From: Chromatiaceae bacterium
GTDB lineage: Bacteria; Pseudomonadota; Gammaproteobacteria; Chromatiales; Chromatiaceae
Length of the DNA stretch: 64,000 nucleotides
Reading direction: 5' to 3'
Assembly (NCBI GenBank): GCA_024235255.1
Contig: JACKMT010000001.1
Span: 496,001-560,000 of the forward strand
Shown here: positions 45,679 to 54,872 of the stretch, one piece after another
Layout: every line of letters starts with the position of its first letter
How positions within the stretch are numbered: the first letter of the stretch is position 1
Position numbers and translations under genes: made by a program
The notes under the pieces: model-generated
What the model was told of the DNA's origin: nothing
The model's input: only the letters and a program-made list of their open reading frames with translations
Databases searched by the model: none

Positions 45679-47244
45679 CTATTTCTGGAACATCTTCAGC
45701 ATGCGCTGGGTGACGAGAAAACCGCCCGCAATATTGATTGTGGCGATCAGAATGGCGATTCCCGCCAGCAGTGTAACCATCCCCGAATCCCCGGAGACCT
45801 GTAACAGCGCGCCGATGACGATAATCCCGGAGATAGCGTTGGTTACGCTCATCAACGGCGTGTGCAGCGCTGGCGTGACGTTCCAGATCACCATGTAGCC
45901 GAGAATGCAGGCCAGTACGAAGACCGTAAAGTGAGCCAGAAATGCCGGCGGTGCGACTGACCCGACGCCGAGCAACAGCAGGCCGGCGACGGCCATCCCC
46001 AACGCACCCTTCCAGGCGGCCGGCTTCTTCACAACGGCCTCTTTGACGGCGGGGGCAGGCGCCGGTTTGGCTGCAGGAGCAGCCGAGAGCTTGGGTGCGG
46101 GCGGCGGCCAGGTGATCTCCCCCTCCTTGATCACGGTCACCCCGCGGATCACCTCGTCCTCCATATTAACCACAATCTGCCCATCCTTCGCCGGCGTCAG
46201 ATCGGTCAGCAGATGACGCAGATTGGTGCCGTATAGCTGGCTCGACTGCGTCGGCAGACGGCTGGGCAGATCGGTGTAGCCGATAATGGTGACGCCGTGA
46301 CGCACCACGGTCTCGCCCGGTACTGTCAGTGCGCAGTTGCCGCCCTGCTCGGCGGCAAGGTCGACGATCACGCTGCCGTCCCGCATCGACTCGATCATCC
46401 CTTCGGTAATCAACTTGGGCGCCGGCTTGCCGGGAATCAGCGCGGTGGTAATGATGACATCCACCTCCATCGCCTGATTTGCAAAGAGCTTCATCTCGGC
46501 TTCGATGAATGCCTTGCTCATCACCTTGGCGTAGCCGCCTTCCCCGGCGCCGTCTTCCTCCTCCTCGTATTCGAGCTCCAGAAACTCGGCGCCCATACTC
46601 TCGACCTGCTCTTTCACCTCCGGCCGGGTGTCGAAGGCGCGGACGATGGCCCCCATGGAGCCGGCTGCGCCCAGTGCGGCAAGCCCCGCGACTCCGGCGC
46701 CGATGATCATGATCTTGGCCGGCGGCACCTTACCGGCGGCAGTGATCTGTCCGGTGAAGAAACGGCCGAATTGACCGGCAGCCTCGATCACTGCACGGTA
46801 GCCGGCGATGTTGGCCATGGAGCTGAGTGCATCCGCTTTCTGCGCGCGCGAGATACGCGGCACACTATCCATCGCCATCACGGTTGCTTTGCGCGCCTGC
46901 AATCGCTGCATCAGTGATTCATTCTGAGCCGGCCAGATAAAGCTGATAAGATGGCCGCCCTCGCGCAGCAGTTCGGCTTCGTGTATCTCAAGCGCCGGAT
47001 GAATTTCCGGACCCCGGACTTTCATGACGATGTCGGATTCTGCCCAAAGGGCTTTGACGTCGTCGTATATTTCAACGCCGGCCTCGCGATAGGCCTCATC
47101 CGAAAAGTGTGCTTTGTCCCCGGCGCCGGCTTCGACGGCGACTGTATAGCCGAGCTTTATTAACTGCTCTGCAGTCTCGGGGGTTGCCGCAACACGGCAC
47201 TCCGCTGCATGGACTTCTTTGGGTATTCCAATTTTCATGGACAT
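45679..47244 (-). CDS. pntA: NAD(P) transhydrogenase subunit alpha
   Basis: 521 residues from the ATG at 47242-47244 with GGAG nine bases upstream; a TTG two codons earlier is also open. N-terminal NAD-binding domain I (about 1-375, alanine-dehydrogenase-like, IIGAGVAGLAALGAAGSMGA) is fused by an Ala/Pro/Lys-rich linker (about 385-415) to four membrane helices, the E. coli-type two-subunit layout. In the cell it mainly supplies NADPH from NADH and the proton gradient. Its upstream 756 bp separate it from ppdK, so it likely has its own promoter. Confidence 0.97.
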   Translation of the reverse strand: MSMKIGIPKEVHAAECRVAATPETAEQLIKLGYTVAVEAGAGDKAHFSDEAYREAGVEIYDDVKALWAESDIVMKVRGPEIHPALEIHEAELLREGGHLISFIWPAQNESLMQRLQARKATVMAMDSVPRISRAQKADALSSMANIAGYRAVIEAAGQFGRFFTGQITAAGKVPPAKIMIIGAGVAGLAALGAAGSMGAIVRAFDTRPEVKEQVESMGAEFLELEYEEEEDGAGEGGYAKVMSKAFIEAEMKLFANQAMEVDVIITTALIPGKPAPKLITEGMIESMRDGSVIVDLAAEQGGNCALTVPGETVVRHGVTIIGYTDLPSRLPTQSSQLYGTNLRHLLTDLTPAKDGQIVVNMEDEVIRGVTVIKEGEITWPPPAPKLSAAPAAKPAPAPAVKEAVVKKPAAWKGALGMAVAGLLLLGVGSVAPPAFLAHFTVFVLACILGYMVIWNVTPALHTPLMSVTNAISGIIVIGALLQVSGDSGMVTLLAGIAILIATINIAGGFLVTQRMLKMFQK

Positions 47245-48006
47245 GCTCAATCGCTCCAGATGAATCTATGTGAATCAGTACACAACTAATGTTAATGCGA
47301 GACAGTCGGCCGATTTGCCGACCGTTGGCCGAGGAGTAATCCGGCTTATCCTTGTGCCCGCTCAAATCCAGTCACTATTTTTCTGCCAGCACCGGCTTCG
47401 GTTGTATACAAGGTAGCTGCGGGATTCGGCTCGGGACACGCCAAATTACCCGTTTAACCCGTAGCAGGTTATCGGTTTTCACTGATAACAATGACAAATT
47501 TATTATTACAGATGCAGATTGACCTACAGGCACGGATCGGTGCTTCAAGTCGGATTTCTTCCTCTGTCGTAAATTGCCGGAAATTCATGTTGTTATCAAT
47601 TTTCTAATTATATTGACAATGGTTTTCAAAGGGCGCCTCAGCTTTTGCTTATGATTCAGGCCCTGCCCGGTACGAATCCCATTCCTCACTCCCCGCACCC
47701 TAGGTTGTACGTTTTGGATAAAAAAATCAATAGAACTGAGCGGTGCAGCGATCTGACTGCTGCTGCTTCGTTCAATGCGTCTGCATGAATTGGCAGGAAA
47801 CCGCTGCAATCGAATTGCCGGCGCTATCAAACATCCGGATGCTTGCTGAGCTGCCTCATCAGAACCGAACTCAAAACTGCCCGCGAACCGCATTGCAATC
47901 CGAAAAGTATGCCGGGTCGCTCCGGGAAGCGCAGACACAGCCCCACTGTTTCAGCGGTTATGCCTGTACTTACCGGAGCAGTCAGATGGTACGTTTCAGC
48001 ACGCTC
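47245..48006. other. Long intergenic region between ppdK and pntA
   Basis: 762 bp without a convincing gene. The pntA promoter should be at the left end and the end of the ppdK transcript at the right. A weak dyad GTTATC-N10-GATAAC lies near 47470-47495, in an AT-rich stretch. A 117-codon minus-strand frame (47585-47938) and a 121-codon plus-strand frame (47743-48108) have no ribosome site or recognisable domain. A degraded gene or an unrecognised small RNA is possible. Confidence 0.5.
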
Positions 48007-50637
48007 TCATTTCAACGCCGCTTGGGCAGCTGCAAGACGCGCGATCGGCACTCTGAACGGCGAACAGGAGACATAGTTCAATCCGACCTTCTGACAGAAC
48101 TCGATTGAAGCCGGATCACCGCCGTGCTCCCCGCAGATGCCCATCTTCATCTCCTCTCTTGTTCTGCGACCCGCAGCTACCGCCATCTCAACCAATTGGC
48201 CTACACCCTCTGTGTCGAGCGATTGAAAGGGATCCTTCTCCAGTATCTCCTGCTCAAGATAGTCCGGCAGGAAGCTGTTCACATCGTCCCGGCTGTAGCC
48301 AAAAGTCATCTGCGTGAGGTCATTGGTGCCGAAACTGAAGAAATGCGCATGCTCTGCTATTTTTTCCGCCGTCAGTGCGGCACGCGGCACTTCGATCATG
48401 GTACCGATCGGAATGTCCAACAGCTCGGTATAGCCCCTCTCTTTGGCTACCAGTGCAATGGTCATTTCAACTCTTTGCCGAAGTATATCCAGCTCCTTGG
48501 CCACACCCACCAGAGGGATCATGATCTCAGGTCTGGCATCGATCTGCGCCAACCGGCACTCGATGGTGGCCTGAGTGATAGCGGTGACCTGCATCTCCAG
48601 AATCTCCGGATAGGTGACCGACAAACGGCAGCCACGGTGACCGAGCATGGGATTGGCTTCATGCAACTTGGTGACGCGCGCTGCAATTTTTTCCGGTGGC
48701 ACCCCGAGCCGCTTGGCCAACTCCGCCTGCTGCTGATCGTCGTTCGGTAGGAATTCGTGCAGTGGTGGGTCGAGCAGGCGTATGGTTACCGGCAGACCAT
48801 GCATGGCGGTCAGGATCCCCTTGAAATCCTCCCGCTGCGTGGGCAGCAGTTTATCCAGTGCGGCACGGCGCTCCGGTTCGGTCTTAGCCAAAATCATTTC
48901 GCGCATCCGGGTGATGCGCTCGCCTTCGAAGAACATATGCTCGGTACGGCAGAGACCTATGCCCTCGGCACCGTATTCACGCGCCCGGGCCGCATCCTCC
49001 GGCGTGTCGGCATTGGTTCGCACCTGAAGGGTGCGATGCTGATCGGCCCAACCCATCAGCGAAGTAAACTCATCGGAGAGCTTCGGTTGCCGTTTCTGCA
49101 CCTCCCCTGCCATCACTTCGCCTGTCGATCCATCGATACTGATCACATCCTGCTCGCCGAAGGTTCTGCCACCGACCGTAATGACCCGTTTCGCCTCGTC
49201 GATCTGAATCTCGCCGGCACCGGCAACGCAGCATTTACCCCAGCCGCGCGCCACTACTGCCGCGTGACTGGTCATGCCGCCGGTCGAGGTCAATATGCCT
49301 GCAGCCACATGCATGCCGCTGACATCCTCCGGACTGGTCTCCTTACGTACCAGCAGCACCGACTCGCCACTTTGCGATCGGTACACTGCATCTTCGGCGC
49401 TAAAGGACAACTTACCCGATGCGGCACCCGGAGACGCCGGTAAGCCTCTGGTCAGCGTATCGCGCTCGGCTTTCGGATCGAAGGTGGGCAGCAACAGCTG
49501 GGTCAGGTCGCTCGCCGGCACACGCAGCAGCGCCTCCTGCTCCGTGATGCGCCCTTCGGTGACCATCTCGACCGCTATCTTGACCGCGGCCGGTCCGGTC
49601 CGCTTGCCGGTACGGGTTTGCAGCAGAAAAAGCGTACCCCGCTCTATGGTGTACTCGATATCCTCCATCTCCCGGTAGTGATTTTCCAGGATCTGTTTGA
49701 TCTCCAGCAGTTGTTCGTATATTTCGGGCCGCCACTTCACCATCTCCGCCACCGGCTGGGGAGTTCGAATACCGGCAACCACATCTTCACCCTGAGCGTT
49801 GATCAGAAATTCACCGTAGAACTCGTTTTTTCCGGTAGATGGATCGCGGGTGAAAGCGACGCCGGTTCCGGAATCCTCGCCCATGTTGCCGAATACCATG
49901 GTCTGCACGTTAACCGCGGTGCCTAACAGGCCGGTGATCTCGTTGATCTGACGGTAGCGGACTGCGCGGGGAATATTCCAGCTTTTAAAAACCGCCTCGA
50001 TCGACTTCTCCAACTGAAGATAGGGATCCTGGGGGAACTCCTCTCCGGTACCCTCTCGGTAGACCGTCTTGTACGCCTCGATCAGTTTTTCCAGACCTGA
50101 TTCGTTCAGATCCGTATCCAGGGTCACGCCGAATTCGGTTTTAATTCGATCGAACTCCTCTTCGAATTTCTCGTGGGGTACCCCCATAACCACATCGCCG
50201 AACATATTGATCAGGCGCCGATAGGCATCCAGTGCAAATCGCCGGTTGTCGGATTTCCGTGCGAGGCCCTCCATAGCCTTATCGGTCAACCCCAGATTCA
50301 GCACCGTATCCATCATGCCCGGCATACTGACCGCGGCCCCGCTGCGTACCGATACCAGTAACGGATCCTCTTCCGATCCAAACCGCTTGCCGATCTCCTG
50401 TTCGACTATGCCCATATTCTCTTTCACTTCATCCATGAGACCTTCTGGCAGCACGCCTCCCAGTTCGTTGTAGTCGGCGCAGGATTTAGTGTCGATGGTA
50501 AACCCAGGCGGAACCGGGAGTCCGATCGAGGTCATCTCAGCGAGATTGGCGCCCTTGCCGCCGAGCAGCTCCTTCATCTCTTTACTGCCTTCGGATTTGG
50601 TCTTGCCGAAATAGTGCACGCGTTTTGATATTGTCAT
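48007..50637 (-). CDS. ppdK: Pyruvate, phosphate dikinase
   Basis: 876 residues. N-terminal ATP-grasp domain (GGKGANLAEMTSIGLPVPPG at about 27-46, SVRSGAAVSMPGMMDT), central phosphohistidine domain with the catalytic His in GGMTSHAAVVARGWGKCCVA, and a C-terminal PEP/pyruvate TIM barrel (GIGLCRTEHMFFE, MLGHRGCRL, CGEHGGDPASI). It interconverts pyruvate + ATP + phosphate and PEP + AMP + PPi. Located 24 bp after the FNR gene at the end of the rnf-nifJ block, it fits a role in turning NifJ-made pyruvate into PEP for biosynthesis, though the reverse, PPi-using direction is possible. Confidence 0.97.
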   Translation of the reverse strand: MTISKRVHYFGKTKSEGSKEMKELLGGKGANLAEMTSIGLPVPPGFTIDTKSCADYNELGGVLPEGLMDEVKENMGIVEQEIGKRFGSEEDPLLVSVRSGAAVSMPGMMDTVLNLGLTDKAMEGLARKSDNRRFALDAYRRLINMFGDVVMGVPHEKFEEEFDRIKTEFGVTLDTDLNESGLEKLIEAYKTVYREGTGEEFPQDPYLQLEKSIEAVFKSWNIPRAVRYRQINEITGLLGTAVNVQTMVFGNMGEDSGTGVAFTRDPSTGKNEFYGEFLINAQGEDVVAGIRTPQPVAEMVKWRPEIYEQLLEIKQILENHYREMEDIEYTIERGTLFLLQTRTGKRTGPAAVKIAVEMVTEGRITEQEALLRVPASDLTQLLLPTFDPKAERDTLTRGLPASPGAASGKLSFSAEDAVYRSQSGESVLLVRKETSPEDVSGMHVAAGILTSTGGMTSHAAVVARGWGKCCVAGAGEIQIDEAKRVITVGGRTFGEQDVISIDGSTGEVMAGEVQKRQPKLSDEFTSLMGWADQHRTLQVRTNADTPEDAARAREYGAEGIGLCRTEHMFFEGERITRMREMILAKTEPERRAALDKLLPTQREDFKGILTAMHGLPVTIRLLDPPLHEFLPNDDQQQAELAKRLGVPPEKIAARVTKLHEANPMLGHRGCRLSVTYPEILEMQVTAITQATIECRLAQIDARPEIMIPLVGVAKELDILRQRVEMTIALVAKERGYTELLDIPIGTMIEVPRAALTAEKIAEHAHFFSFGTNDLTQMTFGYSRDDVNSFLPDYLEQEILEKDPFQSLDTEGVGQLVEMAVAAGRRTREEMKMGICGEHGGDPASIEFCQKVGLNYVSCSPFRVPIARLAAAQAALK

Positions 50638-50661
50638 GTGAGTATTCTCCTTTCCTGCATC

Positions 50662-51543
50662 CTAATCGTACAGATGCTCGGCCCAGCGCCCATCCAGATA
50701 GATCTCCCTTTTTAAACGCATCCACTCCTGCTCGGAACCGGCAATGTGCGCAAGCGCCGTGTCCAGCTCTTTAGACTGCGCCCTGATTCCGGCGACATAT
50801 ACATGGGTCTTTGGATCCTGCATCAACTCCCACACCTCGGCGGCGTTCTCCTCCAGTTTATTCTCCAGCGCCCCCGGGTCTTCAAATGCAGGCCGTGAAC
50901 TCAACGCCTCGAATGCCTTGAAAGTCGCTTCGTCATAGTAGTGGCTGAAGTCGTTTTTAATATCGTTCATATAGAGCATATCCAGGCCGCTCTTGGCGCC
51001 ATAGAAGAGACGTATTTTACCTTTCCACTCCTCCTCTTCTTCATAGACATGCTTAATGAATGCCCGAAACGGCGCAATTCCCGTCCCTGTCCCCACCATC
51101 AACATGTTCGCCGAGGTATCCCGTGGCATAATAAAGTGTCTGCCATAGGGTCCGGTAATTCTGATCTCTTCTCCTGCCTTTGCATCACACAGGTAGTTGG
51201 AACACTTGCCCGGATACCGTTCTCCGCTTATTTCGTCAATATAAAAACAGCGGCGCACGCAGATGGCAATTTCGGTCCGGTTCCCTTTTTCGCCTTTTCT
51301 GGTACTGGCAATGGAATAGAGGCGCATATAATGATCGTTGCCGAATTCGTACGGCGGCGGCGCCAGAACACCGATACTCTGTCCCTCTACGTAGACAAAA
51401 GAGTGTGCCGGTATATCCAGAACGATCTCCCGGACTTCCGCTTCAGCCTTCTCGCTCGTTATCCGTTCGCTGCTGACGACCCTTGCCCGATAATGTTTGC
51501 TGATGTCGTATGCTTTGGGCTGAATGAAGAATTCGTCTGTCAT
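50662..51543 (-). CDS. Plant-type ferredoxin--NADP(+) reductase
   Basis: 293 residues. FAD domain with RLYSIAST (RxYS motif) and GKCSNYLCD (the GxCSxxL motif of plant-type FNR), then an NADP domain with MVGTGTGIAPFRAFIKH, FYGAKSGLDMLYMND and HVYVAGIRAQSKELD. C-terminal YLDGRWAEHLYD is shortened relative to the usual WHVETY-type end. Such enzymes link ferredoxin to NADPH in cyanobacteria and plastids and also occur in some chemoautotrophs. It lies in the rnf-nifJ-ppdK run, 86 bp after the small Cys-rich gene, so reduced ferredoxin from Rnf or NifJ is the likely partner. Confidence 0.88.
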   Translation of the reverse strand: MTDEFFIQPKAYDISKHYRARVVSSERITSEKAEAEVREIVLDIPAHSFVYVEGQSIGVLAPPPYEFGNDHYMRLYSIASTRKGEKGNRTEIAICVRRCFYIDEISGERYPGKCSNYLCDAKAGEEIRITGPYGRHFIMPRDTSANMLMVGTGTGIAPFRAFIKHVYEEEEEWKGKIRLFYGAKSGLDMLYMNDIKNDFSHYYDEATFKAFEALSSRPAFEDPGALENKLEENAAEVWELMQDPKTHVYVAGIRAQSKELDTALAHIAGSEQEWMRLKREIYLDGRWAEHLYD

Positions 51544-51629
51544 GATTTCAACCTCACTTCACTGCGATGGTGAAAATAAAAGTATTTAAGAGGCTGATTG
51601 TCTTATCAGCCTGCGCGCGATGGCATTTC

Positions 51630-51821
51630 CTATTTTTCACAATGACTCGCTGCTGAATCCGAGCTGCATTTACCGCTGCAGGCACCGCAACCGCCGCCTT
51701 TCTCCCTGTAGGGTCCGAACTCGGGATGCTGGGCGGCAAATCGGCGGGAGAGGTTCTGTACCGCGACCCAGCCCCCAAGCACTGCGAGAATAACGCCGAC
51801 CGCAAGCAGATAGGTAGCCAT
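51630..51821 (-). CDS. Small Cys-rich single-pass membrane protein in the rnf operon
   Basis: 63 residues. One N-terminal membrane helix (TYLLAVGVILAVLGGWVAVQ) is followed by a short cytoplasmic-looking tail with CGACSGKC and a last cysteine near the C-terminus (SHCEK). It starts 3 bp after rnfA ends. The size, topology and cysteine tail recall NqrM (DUF539), needed to mature the related Na+-NQR complex, but the sequence match by eye is weak. A role in assembling Rnf metal or flavin sites is inference. Confidence 0.75.
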   Translation of the reverse strand: MATYLLAVGVILAVLGGWVAVQNLSRRFAAQHPEFGPYREKGGGCGACSGKCSSDSAASHCEK

Positions 51822-51824
51822 CCG

Positions 51825-52409
51825 CTAATGTCCCCCCAATCCGGCAAACCCCATGAAGGTGAGAGACAGCATGCCGGCCAGCATAAAGCTGATTGCCGAT
51901 CCCTGACTGATGGAGGGAACGTCGGCCAGATCCAGCTTTACCCGCAACCCCGCCATCAACATCAGTGCCAGCGTAAACCCTGCACCGGCACCGGCACTAT
52001 AGGCCAGACACTGCAGGAAATTGTACTCCTTGAAGGTCTGAAACAGTGCCAGTCCCAGGATCGCACAGTTGGTTGTGATCAGCGGCAGAAAGATGCCCAG
52101 CGCCCGGAACATGACCGGGCTTATCTTCTTGATGGTAATCTCCACCAGCTGAACCGCGGATGCAATCACCGCGATGTAACAGATGAGCCGAAGAAATTCC
52201 AGGTCGAACTTCACCAACAGTATGTTTACACCGTAGGCACACAGGGAGCTGACGAGCATCACGAACATGGTGGCCAGCCCCATGTTCCAGGCAGTTTCGA
52301 TTTTTGCCGAAACGCCTAGAAACGGACACAGACCAAGAAAGAATGCGAGCACAAAGTTGTTGATAATGAACGCATTGAGAAATATAAAACTGAGATCATC
52401 CGGGTGCAC
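51825..52409 (-). CDS. rnfA: Rnf electron transport complex subunit RnfA
   Basis: 194 residues, six predicted membrane helices, strongly RnfA/NqrE-like (FIINNFVLAFFLGLCPFLGVS, ITTNCAILGLALF). The conserved cysteines in GLCPFLG and TNCAILG are in the places that ligate an intramembrane iron cluster in Rnf/Nqr. The start is GTG inside the end of rnfE with GAGG six bases upstream. Confidence 0.96.
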   Translation of the reverse strand: MHPDDLSFIFLNAFIINNFVLAFFLGLCPFLGVSAKIETAWNMGLATMFVMLVSSLCAYGVNILLVKFDLEFLRLICYIAVIASAVQLVEITIKKISPVMFRALGIFLPLITTNCAILGLALFQTFKEYNFLQCLAYSAGAGAGFTLALMLMAGLRVKLDLADVPSISQGSAISFMLAGMLSLTFMGFAGLGGH

Positions 52410-53058
52410 GGGCGGCCTCCTCCTGTTGTACGACTCTCCGCTGCTTGCGCTCTTTCAACCAGGAAAACAGCAGCAGCCAGGCACCGATAACGAAGAATCC
52501 GCCGGGTGGTAAAACCATAACCACCCAGGGCTGAAAAGCATCGCCGAATATCGGATATTCCAGAATGGTTCCGCTTCCCAGTATCTCCCTGACGGTACCC
52601 AGACAGAGCAGAGCAAAAGTAAATCCAATCCCTATACCCGCGGCATTGACCACCGATTTTGTGATCCGATTTTTAGAGGCATAGCTCTCCGCGCGGCCGA
52701 GAATCACGCAGTTTGCCACGATCAGCTGAATGAATGCACCCAGGGCATTGTAGAGCTCGAGGCTGATAGCGTGGATGGCGTAATCCACAATGGTGACAAA
52801 GGTGGCAATGATCACGATATAGGATGCGATGCGCACCTGTTTGGGAATGACATTGCGCAACAGGGAGACCAGCGCGCTTGAGCAGACCAGCACGAACAGC
52901 GTTGCCAGCCCCATTCCGAGTGCATTGAACGTGGTATTGGTGACGGCAAGCGCAGGACACAGGCCAAGCACCATGACAAAAACCGGATTCTCTTTCCAGA
53001 CACCCCGCCAAAAGGTGTCCAGTGTGATGGGTTTGGATCTTTTGGATGACTCGTTCAT
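52396..53058 (-). CDS. rnfE: Rnf electron transport complex subunit RnfE
   Basis: 220 residues, six membrane helices. NPVFVMVLGLCPALAVTNT and LIVANCVILGRAESYASKN are RnfE/NqrD signatures, again with the paired cysteines of the membrane iron site. It overlaps rnfG by four bases and rnfA by 14. Confidence 0.96.
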   Translation of the reverse strand: MNESSKRSKPITLDTFWRGVWKENPVFVMVLGLCPALAVTNTTFNALGMGLATLFVLVCSSALVSLLRNVIPKQVRIASYIVIIATFVTIVDYAIHAISLELYNALGAFIQLIVANCVILGRAESYASKNRITKSVVNAAGIGIGFTFALLCLGTVREILGSGTILEYPIFGDAFQPWVVMVLPPGGFFVIGAWLLLFSWLKERKQRRVVQQEEAARAPG

Positions 53059-53777
53059 CGCTCGTTAGCCTGGTGAGAGTTGTGAAGAAGAACGGGCAAG
53101 TGATGCGTAACAAGCGGAAGCATCTTCTGCGCACTGGTATTGAGCCCCTTGGCTATCGCCCGCGAGCTGATCGTAGCCCCGGAGATGGCATCCACCTGCC
53201 AGGGATCTGTTTTGGTGCCGTGTGTCACCGCCTCGATCGGATGGGCCAGTTTGCTCTGATCCGTTGCCAGTGCGGCAGAGAGCGCAGTAAAGTTCGCCAT
53301 GAACGCCTTGTTGTTTTCTAACGTATGCTTATCCCCCATGCCGGGGGTATCGGTACTTTTCATGATGGTCATACCGACGATGCACTGGCAATCCGGATTA
53401 TAGCCAAACAGGGTGCGCACCACATCCTGGTAACCCTGCGCTGCAGCCTGCAGCGCGATGCCGAGCAATTTTCCCGCATCGTCGTACACTGCATACATAT
53501 TTGCCTCGCCTGCGCCTTCATGTTCGTCCAGGCGCTTCAACCCGTCCTTGTTCAATGCAAAACTGACGCGGGTTGCCGTTTTTGCGTCGACGCTGGGAAT
53601 AACCTGAAATACAGCCTGCTCCAGTGCAAGCCGCTCTTTCTCTTTGATGATGGGATCGGTGTACTTGACGACCATGACGACGAGCAGGCCGGATATCATC
53701 GCAATCAAGCCAAGCGTACGGATCATCGAGAGACTCGATGGCAACGGTGGAATCTGAGGTTGTACTTCGGAGCTCAT
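53055..53777 (-). CDS. rnfG: Rnf electron transport complex subunit RnfG
   Basis: 240 residues from the ATG at 53775-53777, which overlaps the rnfD stop; the upstream open frame is the rnfD shadow. One membrane helix (about 18-40), then the FMN_bind domain with the covalent flavin motif SGATISSRA in QVDAISGATISSRAI, where the threonine carries FMN. Confidence 0.95.
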   Translation of the reverse strand: MSSEVQPQIPPLPSSLSMIRTLGLIAMISGLLVVMVVKYTDPIIKEKERLALEQAVFQVIPSVDAKTATRVSFALNKDGLKRLDEHEGAGEANMYAVYDDAGKLLGIALQAAAQGYQDVVRTLFGYNPDCQCIVGMTIMKSTDTPGMGDKHTLENNKAFMANFTALSAALATDQSKLAHPIEAVTHGTKTDPWQVDAISGATISSRAIAKGLNTSAQKMLPLVTHHLPVLLHNSHQANER

Positions 53778-54847
53778 GGTTTCGTTGCCTTGTTCCGGCC
53801 GGTGCCGTAAACCCTGGGTTGGGTGAACGCGCCAATCAGAGGGGCGGCTGCGTTGCCGAACAGAATGGCATACATGACACCCTCCGGAAGTCCGCCAAAA
53901 AGTCGGATAATGACGGTCATAAAGCCGATCAGAATGCCGTAGACCCAAACTCCGAGCGGAGTGGTCGGCGATGCCACCATATCCGAAGCCATGAACACAG
54001 CACCCAACATCATGCCGCCCGACAGCAGGGTAAACAGCGGTGTGGGATAAGCTTGGTTATCCAGCAGAAAAAAGCTGCCGGATGTGAGGAATGCACCTAG
54101 CAGCATCGCTGCGGGGATGCGCCAATCCATCATGCGGCGAACGGCCAGGTAAGCGCCACAAAGCAAAATAAGCAAGGCAGATGTCTCTCCCGAGGAGCCG
54201 GCGGTCATACCCAGGAAAAGATCCGCATGGTCAATGTTGATATGCGCATGGGTGGCATCGCCGAATTTTTGCAGTGCCAGCGGTGTGGCGCCGGAAAAAC
54301 CGTCAACCGCAACGTTCTTGACCCAGGTTGAGACCGATTCCGGCTGGACGAACGGCAAGGTCCAGGTGGTTGGAATGAACTCGGTAAAACGACCGGGCGC
54401 GAAAGCCGGCGTCCAGGTGGTAATGGCAACCGGAAACGCTGCCTGAACGAAGGCTCTGCCGACCAGGGCTGGATTGAACACGTTAAACCCAATACCCCCG
54501 AACATGACCTTGGCCAACGCGATACCTACGAATCCAGCCACTGCGGCCATCCAGAGCGGGAAACCCGGCGGCAGCGTCAACGCCAGCAGCATACCCGTTA
54601 TCACAGCACTAAAATCACCGACGGTAGTTGGCTTGTCCGACAAGCGGCAGAACAGCTGTTCGGTGCCGACACAGGCCAGAGTCACCACAAGTATCAGCGC
54701 CAAAGCGCTCAGTCCGAACTGAAACACCGCGAACGCGCACACCGGCAACAGGGCGTAAACCACGTTGCGCATAATCTGATCCACGCTTGGTGCTTGGCGC
54801 AGATGCGGCGCAGTTCTCAGTTCTACTATTTGCTGTTTCTCGGTCAT
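53774..54847 (-). CDS. rnfD: Rnf electron transport complex subunit RnfD
   Basis: 357 residues with nine or ten membrane helices. The covalent-flavin motif is in the VDGFSGATPLALQ segment; FMASDMVASPTTPLGVWVYG is a typical RnfD/NqrB stretch. It follows rnfC by 25 bp. Confidence 0.95.
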   Translation of the reverse strand: MTEKQQIVELRTAPHLRQAPSVDQIMRNVVYALLPVCAFAVFQFGLSALALILVVTLACVGTEQLFCRLSDKPTTVGDFSAVITGMLLALTLPPGFPLWMAAVAGFVGIALAKVMFGGIGFNVFNPALVGRAFVQAAFPVAITTWTPAFAPGRFTEFIPTTWTLPFVQPESVSTWVKNVAVDGFSGATPLALQKFGDATHAHINIDHADLFLGMTAGSSGETSALLILLCGAYLAVRRMMDWRIPAAMLLGAFLTSGSFFLLDNQAYPTPLFTLLSGGMMLGAVFMASDMVASPTTPLGVWVYGILIGFMTVIIRLFGGLPEGVMYAILFGNAAAPLIGAFTQPRVYGTGRNKATKP

Positions 54848-54872
54848 GGAACTGGCAGAAGCTCGACACTAT

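Noticed and set aside
47585..47938. 117-codon minus-strand frame in the ppdK-pntA gap
   Set aside because: Low-quality start, Arg/Ser-rich composition without hydrophobic core or known motif; kept only as part of the gap note.
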